Shown in pieces: positions 1-8,357 of a stretch of 64,000 bases of DNA. The notes below the pieces were generated by a model. That model saw only the letters and a list, made by a program, of their open reading frames with translations. It had not been told where the DNA came from and ran no database searches. Position numbers and translations under genes: made by a program. Positions within the stretch are counted from its first letter, which is position 1. Each line of letters starts with the position of its first letter. The DNA lies in the NCBI RefSeq assembly GCF_900103485.1, contig NZ_FNHW01000001.1:3369057-3433056 (forward strand), in the 5' to 3' direction. Source of the DNA: Fictibacillus solisalsi. GTDB taxonomy: Bacteria; Bacillota; Bacilli; Bacillales; Fictibacillaceae.

Positions 1-116
1 TACAGAGAAAAAAAGAGTGGCAGGCAAACCGGCCACGAACAAAAAACAGGGCTTGCTCGCCGTTCTGTAGGGGAACAGAAGCCGCTGCAACAGCATTACT
101 CCTGGTTTTTCAACCA
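1..116 (-). CDS. Start of an unknown protein, cut by the window edge
   Basis: Only the first 38 codons of a leftward gene are visible. The ATG is preceded at 5 nt by GAGGTG, a strong ribosome binding site, which is the main reason for the call. The product begins MVEKPGVMLLQRLLF and turns hydrophobic at about residues 26-38, so it may be a membrane protein. It diverges from the cytochrome oxidase operon. I do not recognise the family and no function can be given. Confidence 0.4.
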
Positions 117-279
117 TGGATTCACCTCACTCTTCCCTCTTTGGTTGCTTATACGTATCTTTTATTTTCTTCCCTGATTTACCTTAAACATAAACCTCAC
201 GGCAGGAATTTTCTATTTTTTTTCATAAACTCAGGAAGATGATTACGTTTTAATCTAAAAAAAAAGGGGATTACATCTA

Positions 280-293
280 AAAGAACGTTTACA
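280..293. promoter_or_regulatory. Possible CcpA cre site upstream of ctaC
   Basis: AAAGAACGTTTACA matches the cre consensus TGWNANCGNTNWCA everywhere except the first two bases. It lies about 95 bp before the ctaC start. Catabolite control of cta genes by CcpA is known in Bacillus. The match is imperfect, so this is tentative. I see nothing else convincing in the 270 bp before ctaC. Confidence 0.3.
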
Positions 294-387
294 TACCTGC
301 AGCTGAATTTATGTTCTGCTGCCTTTTGCCATCCATTTCAAACAAGTTTTTTTGGATTTTCAAAAAAAACAGCTAAAAGGAGAGACT

Positions 388-1392
388 ATGAAAAAGATTG
401 TGGGGATCTGGGGCAGCTGCCTTCTTTTATTGTCCGGTTGTTCAGCCATCCAAAATATGGACGTCCTGAACCCTGCCGGCAGCCAGGCAGCGGAACAATA
501 TTCGTTAATCAAGCTCAGCATGTATATTATGTTAATCGTCATGGTTACAGTGGTTGTTCTTTTTGTCCGCTTTGTTCATAAATACAGGGCAAGGCCCGGC
601 TTTACACCCGAAAAGCATCAGGAAAACCGTAATAAAAAACTGGAGCTCACCTGGACCATCCTTCCCTTTGTCCTTCTGCTGATCCTGGCTGTTCCGATGG
701 TAAAAAGCGTATTTGGAGAGGAAAAACAGGACAACACGGGAGCAATGAAAGTGAAAGTCACCGCAAGTGAATACTGGTGGAAATTCGAATACCCGGAAGA
801 GGGCATTGTCACCTCCCAGGAGCTTCATCTGCCCAAAGGAAAGCGAGTGGTCATTGAACTTCACTCCAAGGATGTGATTCATTCGTTCTGGGTACCTCAA
901 TTGGGAGGAAAACAGGATTTAATTCCGGGAAGAACGAACAAAATGGCCTTAACTCCCGAGAAGGTTGGCACCTATCAGGGGAAATGCGGCGAATTTTGCG
1001 GAGCGGGCCATTCCTTTATGCGGTTTCTGGTGAAGGTAGACAGTCAGCAGGACTACCAGCAATGGGTAAATCAAATGAAAAAAGAAAACACTTCATCGAA
1101 ACTCAGCGCCCAGGAATCCGAAGGGCAAAACGTCTTTAAAAACAACTGTTTGAGCTGTCACGCGACAAGCGGCGTTGCAAGCGCGAACCAGGGAAAAGAG
1201 GGTCCTAACCTGGCTGGTTTTGGCGATCGTGAACGTGTGGCCGGCTTCATGCCCAACACAGAAAAAAATGTGTTGAAGTGGCTGAAGGATCCAAAAAAAG
1301 TAAAGCCTGGCACTGAGATGCCAAAAGCTAAGGGGCTCAGTAAGGATGATTACGCTGCTCTTTCCGCTTACTTGAAGGCGCTGGAAAAGTGA
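388..1392 (+). CDS. ctaC: Cytochrome caa3 oxidase subunit II with fused cytochrome c domain
   Basis: Subunit II of the caa3 terminal oxidase, which takes electrons from cytochrome c and passes them to subunit I on the outer face of the membrane. The ATG follows AAAAGGAGAGACT. A lipobox (LLSGC, Cys18) marks a lipoprotein. Two membrane helices (about 40-60 and 88-105) anchor a cupredoxin domain with the CuA ligands His165, Cys200, Glu202, Cys204, His208 and Met211. A C-terminal cytochrome c domain has Cys254-Leu-Ser-Cys257-His258 and probable heme ligand Met311. At 334 residues it has the size usual for the caa3 type. First gene of ctaC-ctaD-ctaE. Confidence 0.96.
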   Translation: MKKIVGIWGSCLLLLSGCSAIQNMDVLNPAGSQAAEQYSLIKLSMYIMLIVMVTVVVLFVRFVHKYRARPGFTPEKHQENRNKKLELTWTILPFVLLLILAVPMVKSVFGEEKQDNTGAMKVKVTASEYWWKFEYPEEGIVTSQELHLPKGKRVVIELHSKDVIHSFWVPQLGGKQDLIPGRTNKMALTPEKVGTYQGKCGEFCGAGHSFMRFLVKVDSQQDYQQWVNQMKKENTSSKLSAQESEGQNVFKNNCLSCHATSGVASANQGKEGPNLAGFGDRERVAGFMPNTEKNVLKWLKDPKKVKPGTEMPKAKGLSKDDYAALSAYLKALEK

Positions 1393-1423
1393 ATAAGCTA
1401 CAACCAAAGCTGGGGGGATAGAT

Positions 1424-3370
1424 ATGTCATTTTTTAATACACAAATCAAATTCGCTTCTGACATTGTCGCCGCTAATATTTCCATTATTGTCATTCTGGT
1501 CGCTGCGGTAATTTATATCTCTTTGGCTAAAAAATGGAAGGTGATATGGTCGCTGATTCGTACGATGGATCACCGCAAAATCGGCATCCTTTACATTGCC
1601 TGGGGATTCATTTTTTTCCTTCGCGCCGGTCTCGACGCCATGCTGATGAGAACACAGCTGGCCTTTCCAAATTTCCACTTCTGGGTTTTTCAGGGGGATA
1701 AGTATGATCAGGTCATGACGACGCATGGGACTCTCATGATCTTTTTTGTTGCAATGCCTTTTTTGATCGGTCTAATGAACATCGCCGTTCCTCTGCAGAT
1801 CGGAGCGAGAGACATCGCCTTTCCTTTTTTCAATTCATTGAGCATGTGGCTCTTTGTAATCGGCGGCTTGTTGATCAACATGAGTTTTGTGATGGGCGGT
1901 GCGCCTTCCACAGGATGGACTTCTTATGTTCCGCTCGCGGTGGGAAAGGATATTGTGGGGAACGGGACAGCCTTTTATGACATGGGTGTCCAGGTTTCCG
2001 GAATCGGTACCATTATGACCTCGATCAACATGATCACCACCATCTTAAAGCACCGCGCACCCGGCATGGGATTCATGAAGATTCCACTGTTTACCTGGTC
2101 GGCCTTGATCACCTCGATCCTTATTCTTTTTGCCTTCCCGGTGCTCAGTGCAGCTTTACTGATCCTGCTGTTTGATAACCAGTTTGGCACGCAAATTTTC
2201 AGTGGCGAACACGGTAACCCTGTCCTTTGGCAGCACTTGTTTTGGGCCTTTGGCCATCCGGAGGTGTACATTGTCATTCTTCCGGCTTTCGGGGTCTTTT
2301 CCCAGGTCATTTCCACATTCGCTTCCAAACGGATCTTTGGCTATTCCTCCATGGTTCTTTCCATGCTTGCCATCGGGTTCTTAAGCTTCATGGTTTGGAT
2401 TCATCACATGTTTACCGTCGGCCTTGGTGCTTTTGCCAATGTGGTATTTGCCATTACATCCATGCTGATTGCCGTTCCTACCGGGATAAAGATCTTTAAC
2501 TGGCTGTTTACCATCCGGGGCGGCTCTGTCCGTTTTACCACAGCGATGCTCTATTCGCTTGCCTTTATTCCTTCATTTGTTATCGGGGGTGTAACCGGCG
2601 TCATGCAGGCCGTCGTGCCGGCCGATTACCAATACCATGACTCTTACTTTGTTGTGGCTCATCTGCATTATGTTATGGTTGGCGGTACGGTGTTTGGCGC
2701 CTTTTCCGGTTTTTATTACTGGTGGCCCAAAATGTTCGGATATCTTCTCAATGACAAGATCGGTAAATGGCAGGCCTGGACGTTCATTATCGGTTTTCAT
2801 ATGACATTTTTGCCGATGCACCTTTCCGGTCTGCAGGGGATGCCCCGAAGAACTTTTACCTACCTGCCAGAGGACGGATTGTTCGAATTTAACTTCATCA
2901 GTACAATGGGCGCCTATCTGATGGCCTTCAGTGTCCTTCTTTTCATCTGGAATGTGTTTTACAGCTACCAAAAAAAAGAACGGTGGGGTGTGGCCGATCC
3001 GTGGGATGGACGCACCATGGATTGGGCGGTTCCTTCCCCTTCCTCTCATATACGCTGGCCGTATTTGCCTGTCGTCAGGGATTTGGAAAACCTTTGGTAT
3101 GCGAAGGAACATGGAGATGGCACCCTGCCGTTTTCCCAAAAAGAAGAGAAGCGGATTGTCGTCGAGAAGCCAACCATCATTCCTCTGTTACTGAGCGGCG
3201 GATTTTTCACCATTTCCTTTGGACTGATCTTCGCGGTGCCGCTCATCACGGTTGCCGGATTTATGGGGACACTGCTTCTGATGGCCTGGCGCTCCATTAC
3301 GTATGAGCGGAGCATTGATCTTTATACGAGTGCCCAGCTTGAAGAAGCCATTCGAAGGGAGGAAGAGTAA
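1424..3370 (+). CDS. ctaD: Cytochrome caa3 oxidase subunit I
   Basis: Heme-copper catalytic subunit that reduces O2 to water and pumps protons. Visible ligands: His101 (low-spin heme), His278 and Tyr282 in GHPEVY (CuB and cross-linked Tyr), His327-His328 (CuB), and His413 and His415 (hemes) in VVAHLHYV. At 648 residues it is longer than B. subtilis CtaD as I recall it (about 620). The extra length is an N-terminal segment with one more predicted helix (about residues 18-36), an arrangement seen in quinol oxidase subunit QoxB. The core reads as CtaD, and the linked cytochrome c fusion in ctaC supports the caa3 type. The start follows TGGGGGGATAGAT. Confidence 0.95.
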   Translation: MSFFNTQIKFASDIVAANISIIVILVAAVIYISLAKKWKVIWSLIRTMDHRKIGILYIAWGFIFFLRAGLDAMLMRTQLAFPNFHFWVFQGDKYDQVMTTHGTLMIFFVAMPFLIGLMNIAVPLQIGARDIAFPFFNSLSMWLFVIGGLLINMSFVMGGAPSTGWTSYVPLAVGKDIVGNGTAFYDMGVQVSGIGTIMTSINMITTILKHRAPGMGFMKIPLFTWSALITSILILFAFPVLSAALLILLFDNQFGTQIFSGEHGNPVLWQHLFWAFGHPEVYIVILPAFGVFSQVISTFASKRIFGYSSMVLSMLAIGFLSFMVWIHHMFTVGLGAFANVVFAITSMLIAVPTGIKIFNWLFTIRGGSVRFTTAMLYSLAFIPSFVIGGVTGVMQAVVPADYQYHDSYFVVAHLHYVMVGGTVFGAFSGFYYWWPKMFGYLLNDKIGKWQAWTFIIGFHMTFLPMHLSGLQGMPRRTFTYLPEDGLFEFNFISTMGAYLMAFSVLLFIWNVFYSYQKKERWGVADPWDGRTMDWAVPSPSSHIRWPYLPVVRDLENLWYAKEHGDGTLPFSQKEEKRIVVEKPTIIPLLLSGGFFTISFGLIFAVPLITVAGFMGTLLLMAWRSITYERSIDLYTSAQLEEAIRREEE

Positions 3371-3976
3371 ATGGGAGTGGAAAGCAACGTAGAAAATTCA
3401 ACCGAAACCCTTCTCGAATATTCATCGCCAAGGAAGACAGCCATGTTCCTGTTTATCTGTGCGGAGGCTGTCATTTTCGGATCCTTGTTTGCCACCTATT
3501 TTGTTATGCTCCACCATTTGGGAGACGGTCCCGGACCGAAGGAATTTTTTAAGTTCAAGGAAATGATTCTACCAACCATTTTGCTTCTTTCCAGCAGCCT
3601 GACCTGGTACCTTGCGGAAAAAACCTTGCATGTACGGGAGAAAGGGAAAACCTTGTTTTTCATCGGACTGACCGCCCTTCTGGCCCTTGGCTTTCTTTCC
3701 CTGGAAATGATAGAGTTCCTAAAAAATATAGGAGATGGATATACACTGGGCAGAAGCCCCTTTATTTCCTCCTACTACCTGCTTGTCGGACTGCACGGAT
3801 GCCATGTGCTGTTCGGCATCCTGTGGATGGCCCTATTACTTGTGCATGTCAAGACAAAGGGCTCTACTGTCGCTAACCACGGCCGGTTTGTTTCATTTAG
3901 CATCTACTGGCACTTTGTCGATTCCGTCTGGGTTTTTATCTTTTTATTGCTCTATGCTTTAGGTCAGTTTTTATAG
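3371..3976 (+). CDS. ctaE: Cytochrome caa3 oxidase subunit III
   Basis: Subunit III (COX3 family), 201 residues with five predicted membrane helices, which stabilises subunit I. It contains the family motif YYLLVGLHGCHV (about 137-148) and a C-terminal WHFVDSVWVFIFLLLY. The ATG touches the ctaD stop codon, so the two are translationally coupled. A strong terminator follows directly. No ctaF (subunit IV) or ctaG follows, unlike the usual Bacillus operon. Confidence 0.95.
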   Translation: MGVESNVENSTETLLEYSSPRKTAMFLFICAEAVIFGSLFATYFVMLHHLGDGPGPKEFFKFKEMILPTILLLSSSLTWYLAEKTLHVREKGKTLFFIGLTALLALGFLSLEMIEFLKNIGDGYTLGRSPFISSYYLLVGLHGCHVLFGILWMALLLVHVKTKGSTVANHGRFVSFSIYWHFVDSVWVFIFLLLYALGQFL

Positions 3977-3984
3977 CTTTAGCT

Positions 3985-4016
3985 GCCCTCTTTCTTCAAG
4001 AAAGAGGGCTTATTTT
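3985..4016 (+). terminator. Rho-independent terminator of ctaCDE
   Basis: A 12-bp hairpin (GCCCTCTTTCTT paired with AAGAAAGAGGGC) is followed by a U-rich tail a few bases after the ctaE stop. Confidence 0.85.
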
Positions 4017-4094
4017 AGTAGAGTAGAATTACATGTTACAATATAGGCAGCAACCAGATTGATAGATAGAAAATAATAAAAGCGGGGGTAGAAA

Positions 4095-5033
4095 TTGGCT
4101 CGAGTACAAAGACGCAGAAAGAAGAAGTTCCGCTGGGGACGTTTTATTTTGATGATGATCCTTCTCTTGATCTTGGCCGGGGGAGCATACAGCTACTACC
4201 AATACAAACAAGGTTTGTCCCAGGCAAGCGATGGAAAATTTGAAGACGATAAGAAAAATGAAGAACAGTTTAAAGGCGATTTGCCCGAGAACGGTAAAAT
4301 AAATGTCCTTTTGCTCGGAAGTGACTCCAGAGGGGAAGACCATTCCCGTACGGATTCCATTTTAATTGCACAGTATGACCAGAAGAGCCATCAGCCCAAA
4401 GTGGTATCCATTATGCGCGATACGTATGTTACTATTCCGGGCCATGGCATGCAAAAGATTAATGCGGCCTATGCCTTCGGCGGTCCCGAGCTGCTGCGGC
4501 AAACCATTGAACAAAATTTCGGGGTGGATATCAACTATTATGCGGTCGTTGACTTTCAAGGGTTTTCCAAAATTGCCGATACAGTCGCTCCTAATGGGGT
4601 TAAAGTTAATGTGCCCCAGGATCTTATTGACGATATGAAGCTGGATCTGAAGCCCGGATACCAGACTCTACACGGAAAAGAGCTGCTCAGCTATGTCCGT
4701 TTTCGCCATGATGCTCAAAGTGACTTTGGCCGGGTCGCCCGGCAGCAAGAAGTGCTGTCCAAATTAAAGGAAGAAGCCACCAGTATCAAAAATGTATTTA
4801 AACTGCCGAAAATCGTTGGCTTGCTGGATCCTTACATTGAGACCAATGTCGACTCCAAATCCAAGCTGATTGTCGGCAAAGATTTTATTACCGGCCAGGC
4901 TCACAACGTCAAAACGCTCCGTATTCCATTGGATAATTCCTTCCAAAATGAACGCCACAATGTCGGAGATGTGCTCAGCATCGACCTTGAGAAAAATAAG
5001 GAGGCGCTGCAGGAGTTTTTATCCGCGAAATAA
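4095..5033 (+). CDS. LytR-CpsA-Psr (LCP) family cell-wall ligase
   Basis: LCP proteins attach teichoic acids or other anionic polymers from an undecaprenyl-linked precursor to peptidoglycan, outside the membrane. The 312-residue protein has a basic cytoplasmic N-terminus, one helix (about 16-35) and an extracellular LCP domain (about 68-240). Conserved polar residues are visible: Asp77-Ser-Arg80 and Arg85-Asp87 in GSDSRGEDHSRTD, Arg108-Asp109, and Arg201, Arg203, Asp205, Arg212 and Arg215 in the RFRHD to GRVARQQ segment. The start is TTG after GGGGGTAGAAA. It is monocistronic with its own terminator, and resembles the TagTUV group of Bacillus. Confidence 0.9.
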   Translation: MARVQRRRKKKFRWGRFILMMILLLILAGGAYSYYQYKQGLSQASDGKFEDDKKNEEQFKGDLPENGKINVLLLGSDSRGEDHSRTDSILIAQYDQKSHQPKVVSIMRDTYVTIPGHGMQKINAAYAFGGPELLRQTIEQNFGVDINYYAVVDFQGFSKIADTVAPNGVKVNVPQDLIDDMKLDLKPGYQTLHGKELLSYVRFRHDAQSDFGRVARQQEVLSKLKEEATSIKNVFKLPKIVGLLDPYIETNVDSKSKLIVGKDFITGQAHNVKTLRIPLDNSFQNERHNVGDVLSIDLEKNKEALQEFLSAK

Positions 5034-5049
5034 TGTCTTTTAGCATATA

Positions 5050-5093
5050 AAAAGGCCGAAATCACAGAAAGTCATGTGATCTGGCCTTTTTTT
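5050..5093 (+). terminator. Terminator of the LCP gene
   Basis: AAAAGGCC, an inner ATCACA/TGTGAT stem and GGCCTTTTTTT form a long hairpin with a U-tract just after the stop codon. Confidence 0.85.
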
Positions 5094-5117
5094 GTTGAAC
5101 TAGAGTAATTGGCCGGA

Positions 5118-5167
5118 GCGTTAGTTGCGGTTCGACAAGCAATACTTGCATATCATATCATTTTCAT
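5118..5167. repeat. Dispersed repeat, copy A
   Basis: Shares the core GTTGCGGTTCGACAA, then TTGCATATC and ATCATTTTCAT, with two other intergenic sites (about 33.4 and 50.0 kb). Read on the minus strand, it lies right after the terminator of the lactonase gene, as the other copies follow the terminators of their own genes. Function unknown. Confidence 0.65.
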
Positions 5168-5173
5168 TTTTCG

Positions 5174-5210
5174 ACAATAAAAAGCACTGCTCCCTCAATC
5201 AGCAGTGCTT
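5174..5210 (-). terminator. Terminator of the lactonase operon
   Basis: AAGCACTGCT pairs with AGCAGTGCTT around a 9-nt loop, with a T-run on the minus strand, 20 nt beyond the stop codon. Confidence 0.85.
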
Positions 5211-5228
5211 TATTGTACGTATTTTGTC

Positions 5229-6119
5229 TTATTCCCCGGCATACCGGAACGATGGCCGGCCCGCCACACCCGGGCGATAGCGGAAGAGACCGCCGGCATG
5301 CGGCTGTTCCTTCAAGTCACTCTCGCTGAGCTGCTGCCTGGCGGTTGTGATGTACAGCTCATCCAGATTCTCTCCTCCAAAAGCACAGCACGTCACATTG
5401 GAAGCAGGCACGTCAATTTTTTGCAGCACCTTTCCGTCCGCCGGATCGATTTGGACAACACCCCAGCCGCCATACAATGCCACCCAAAGCATTCCTTCTT
5501 CATCAATGGTCATGCCGTCCGGTGCTCCCAGTTCATCGGTGAAGTCTTTTACGACTCTGCCTTCCCCCACTTCTCCAATATCAAGGTTATAGGAGTAGGC
5601 CTTTACCTGCATGGTTGGCGTATCAATAAAATAAAAAACCGTGCCGTCGTCACTCCAGGCCATGCCGTTGGAGATCGTCAAATCGCTCATCAGTACATCC
5701 ACTGTGCCATCCAGATTCAGCCGGTACAAGGATCCTGCCCCTTTATCCTCCTTTAAGGAAAGCGTTCCAGCCAAAAAGCGTCCCCGCGGGTCACATTTGC
5801 CATCATTAAAACGATTTCCCGGGAGATGCTCCTCAGGATCTGCAATTTTCTCCAAAGTGCTGGTGCCATCTTCATTTAACCCCAAGTCGTAAAAACCGTG
5901 CTGGGCGGCTAAAACAAAATTGCTATCATCCTTCAGTGCCAATGTCCCCGGATACTGATCAAGCCCATAGACCTTTGTGTTTCCTGAACGTGGATCAAAT
6001 GACTGGATCTTTTTTCCAAGGATGTTCACCCAATAGAGCTTCCCACTTCGCTCGTCCCAGATCGGGCCTTCTCCGAGTATCGCCTTTGCATCATGAACCA
6101 ATTCAACTTTATCTGTCAT
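5229..6119 (-). CDS. SMP-30/gluconolactonase family sugar lactonase
   Basis: Six-bladed beta-propeller, metal-dependent lactonase that opens a sugar lactone to the acid. Expected metal and substrate residues are present: Glu17 in LGEGP, Asn102/Asn105 in GNRFNDGKCD, Asn151 in SNGMAW and Asp201 in GAPDGM. I take ATG at 6119 as the start, 5 nt after the stop of the upstream dehydrogenase gene, giving 296 residues. The GTG nine bases earlier overlaps that stop and is too close to its ribosome binding site. Pairing with an NAD(P)-dependent sugar dehydrogenase suggests successive oxidation and lactone hydrolysis of one sugar. The substrate cannot be read from the sequence. Confidence 0.85.
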   Translation of the reverse strand: MTDKVELVHDAKAILGEGPIWDERSGKLYWVNILGKKIQSFDPRSGNTKVYGLDQYPGTLALKDDSNFVLAAQHGFYDLGLNEDGTSTLEKIADPEEHLPGNRFNDGKCDPRGRFLAGTLSLKEDKGAGSLYRLNLDGTVDVLMSDLTISNGMAWSDDGTVFYFIDTPTMQVKAYSYNLDIGEVGEGRVVKDFTDELGAPDGMTIDEEGMLWVALYGGWGVVQIDPADGKVLQKIDVPASNVTCCAFGGENLDELYITTARQQLSESDLKEQPHAGGLFRYRPGVAGRPSFRYAGE

Positions 6120-6124
6120 TTTCT

Positions 6125-7141
6125 TCACCGTCCTCTTTGTATTTCAGAAAGCTCGATCCGCCGGCCTTCACGGTGAGAAAGCGCTGCCGCTTCATTAACC
6201 AGTGTCAGGTTACGAACATCCGCTTTATGAATAGAAGGTATGCTGTGATTCAAAATAGCATCCACCCACTGTTCCATGGCAGAAGGCAGCGCTTTTGGAA
6301 GCTGATCTGACATAATAAGCGCATCATCTTCCACCCTGCTTGAGATAAGCTCTTTAGGCTGGCGGCTTTCAAAAAGAAGTGTGCCTTCCGTGCCGTAGAG
6401 TTCAAGCTGATCGGGACAGCCGTACGACAAAAAGCCGGTCTCGATGATTCCGAGAGCTCCTGATTCAAATTCAACAATCATCGCCGCATTGTCATCCACC
6501 TCATGGCCTTTCGTCTGTTGCAGCCGTGCGGTGACCGCTTTTACTTTTCCTCCCAACCGGTTGGACAAGTAGATGGGATGGGCACCAAGATCGATAAGGG
6601 CCCCGCCTCCCGTTTCTTCCCGTTTAAAAAATTGGGAAGGCAGCCAGCCATGCTCGCTTTCTTCTGTCGGAACGGCACCATTATGGGCCACACGGCAACG
6701 GATGGATGTCAGCTCGCCCAACAGGCCCTCATCCAGTACTTTTTGGGCATACAGGTAAAACCGCTCAGTCAGGCGGGGCAGTGAAACCATCAGCTGCACA
6801 TCTGCTTCCTCCATGGCTGCCAGGATTTCATCACATTCCTTCAGGGTGGCTGCCAGCACTTTTTCTGTAAAAACATGCTTCTTGTGCCGTGCACAAGCAA
6901 CAATTACTTCCTTATGTATTGAGGTGGGAGTTGTGACAATCACCCCGTGAATGTCCTTGTCAGAAAGAACGTTTTCAAGGTCAGCCTCAAAGGGCACGCT
7001 CAACTCCTTTGCCCATTTCCTTCCGCGCTCCTGGTCTTCATCCCAGACTTTCATAATGTTGATTTGTTTATTTTCACTGGCTTCCTTCGCATAATCCTTT
7101 GCGTGGACATGCCATTTGCTCAACAGTGCAACATTCAACAT
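6125..7141 (-). CDS. Gfo/Idh/MocA family oxidoreductase
   Basis: NAD(P)-dependent sugar or polyol dehydrogenase. It has an N-terminal Rossmann domain (about 1-118), the conserved Glu93-Lys94 pair (FTEK, Lys catalytic in the family), and a C-terminal alpha/beta domain with Asp184 and His188 in GGGALIDLGAHPI. The usual glycine-rich first loop is unusual (VALLSKWHVHAKDY). It has 338 residues, and ATG follows AGAGGAGCGG. The lactonase gene follows after 5 nt, so the two probably act in sequence. Substrate unknown. Confidence 0.88.
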   Translation of the reverse strand: MLNVALLSKWHVHAKDYAKEASENKQINIMKVWDEDQERGRKWAKELSVPFEADLENVLSDKDIHGVIVTTPTSIHKEVIVACARHKKHVFTEKVLAATLKECDEILAAMEEADVQLMVSLPRLTERFYLYAQKVLDEGLLGELTSIRCRVAHNGAVPTEESEHGWLPSQFFKREETGGGALIDLGAHPIYLSNRLGGKVKAVTARLQQTKGHEVDDNAAMIVEFESGALGIIETGFLSYGCPDQLELYGTEGTLLFESRQPKELISSRVEDDALIMSDQLPKALPSAMEQWVDAILNHSIPSIHKADVRNLTLVNEAAALSHREGRRIELSEIQRGR

Positions 7142-7167
7142 ACACTCCGCTCCTCTGTTTGATTAAT

Positions 7168-7866
7168 CTATACTGTCCGGCTCATTGCCACTGCTTCTTC
7201 TTCAGCTGTCAGGCAATGCTCGAACTTCTTGACAAAAAAGCCATCCGGTTTGGACCATTCCGCATAATAGATATCCTCAATGCGGTGCACGCCTTCTTGT
7301 TTCAGCCCTTCTTCAAGCCAATTCCTATCTTTCCCGATGAGCCGGAGGTTTCCTTTATGGACTCTTCCCTCATTCACGAGCAAAATGGAAGGTTCTTCAA
7401 CAGGGGGCATATCAGGATACTTCAATACCGAAATCTCACCACTTGTCTCGAGAAAAATGTAACGAACTTCTCTTAACGAAAAAACATCTTTTTGCCGCAG
7501 CATGCCCCTAAGCTGTTCAAGCTCCAGGTTTGCTTTTTCCAGCTCCCTGATACTGACACTTCCATCCCGGATGAGAATCTGGCTTGTTCCTCTCAGCGGA
7601 GCTCTCAACCGGTCAAATTTCTGAACGATTTTTTCAACCGCAAACATCAGCCCCGACCATATAGCGATGGAAAAAAGCATTTGTGGAATCGTATGATCCT
7701 GATGGTAAATGGTTTCTTCAACCGTCCCGCCCAGAATAAGCGCATAGACAAAATCCAGCGGTGTTACTTGTGACATTCGGCTTTTACCAAGCAGTCGAGT
7801 CACAAAAACTAGCGCCGCCAACCCGATAACAAGCTTTAATATGATGGAAAAGTACAGCATGGGCAT
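7168..7866 (-). CDS. DUF421 family membrane protein (YetF/YcaP type)
   Basis: A 232-residue protein with three N-terminal helices (about 5-25, 38-54, 58-78), then a soluble part with the DUF421 core RDGSVSIRELEKANLELEQL and a YetF-like C-terminal region. In Bacillus, YetF-group proteins are sporulation or membrane proteins of unclear function. The start has an ideal GAGGAGG at 5 nt. It lies downstream of the broken SdpI gene and just upstream of the sugar dehydrogenase gene, with no clear functional link to either. Confidence 0.85.
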   Translation of the reverse strand: MPMLYFSIILKLVIGLAALVFVTRLLGKSRMSQVTPLDFVYALILGGTVEETIYHQDHTIPQMLFSIAIWSGLMFAVEKIVQKFDRLRAPLRGTSQILIRDGSVSIRELEKANLELEQLRGMLRQKDVFSLREVRYIFLETSGEISVLKYPDMPPVEEPSILLVNEGRVHKGNLRLIGKDRNWLEEGLKQEGVHRIEDIYYAEWSKPDGFFVKKFEHCLTAEEEAVAMSRTV

Positions 7867-7923
7867 TCCGGCCTCCTCATAGGTTCTATGCCGGAATATT
7901 CCCCCTATCGTTTGATCAAAAAC

Positions 7924-8259
7924 TTATTTATCAAGCTCTTTCAAATGCTTTTCCACTTGAGCAACAAGCAGAATAATGACAAGGGTCATTAGACCCATCA
8001 CACTGAACACAGCCCCCAATTCCTGTTTGACAATGATACTGCAGAGGATTTCGATGAGAGCCATTGCGATGCCATAGCGAATGAGAAGAACAGCGGAATA
8101 CGCGTTGGCTTCCCTCCAAAACACTTCAATCTTCATTGACCCAAAATGTCCGGTAGCTGTTCAGCACATTGATTTTGACTGGAGGCTTGTATTTCAGGAA
8201 CAAACCGGCAGCAATAAAGAACAGACCGGTCGCTAAACTAAGTATAAGCTTCCCATCAT
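7924..8259 (-). pseudogene. SdpI-family membrane protein broken by two single-base indels
   Basis: Reading through two frame changes restores an SdpI-like protein. ATG at 8259 (7 nt after AAGGGGAGG) is followed by a missing base near 8254, then KLILSLATGLFFIAAGLFLK, KINVLNSYRTFW, an extra base in the GGG near 8140-8142, and then SMKIEVFWREANAYS and two or three more helices. The family signature R-T-x-x-S-M-K-x-x-x-x-W-x-x-A-N-x-Y-S appears only across the second frameshift. SdpI of B. subtilis gives immunity to the toxin SdpC. No toxin gene is nearby. The 70-residue frame visible alone (from 8136) has no ribosome binding site. Both lesions are single bases, so sequencing error is possible. 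Confidence 0.7.
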
Positions 8260-8313
8260 ACGCATCCCTCCCCTTCCTAATTCTAAATAAACTTCAACTC
8301 TCCTTTTATTTCA

Positions 8314-8348
8314 TCATAAAAAAGGATGACACCTATGCGCCATCCTTT
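8314..8348 (-). terminator. Terminator after the small ORF and ger operon
   Basis: AAAGGATG and CATCCTTT pair around a 12-nt loop. On the minus strand the stem ends in a TTTTTT run. It lies 10 nt beyond the stop of the 30-codon gene and is the first good terminator after gerB. Confidence 0.75.
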
Positions 8349-8357
8349 CTTTTATTT

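Noticed and set aside
1093-1494. Minus-strand open frame across the ctaC/ctaD junction
   Set aside because: Antisense to conserved cytochrome c sequence, no ribosome binding site, not protein-like.
5125-5135. GGTTCGA in the repeats as a tRNA T-loop
   Set aside because: No acceptor stem, anticodon arm or cloverleaf can be drawn around any copy.
5205-5756. Plus-strand frame of 183 codons inside the lactonase gene
   Set aside because: Antisense to a conserved propeller gene with all catalytic residues; no start signals.
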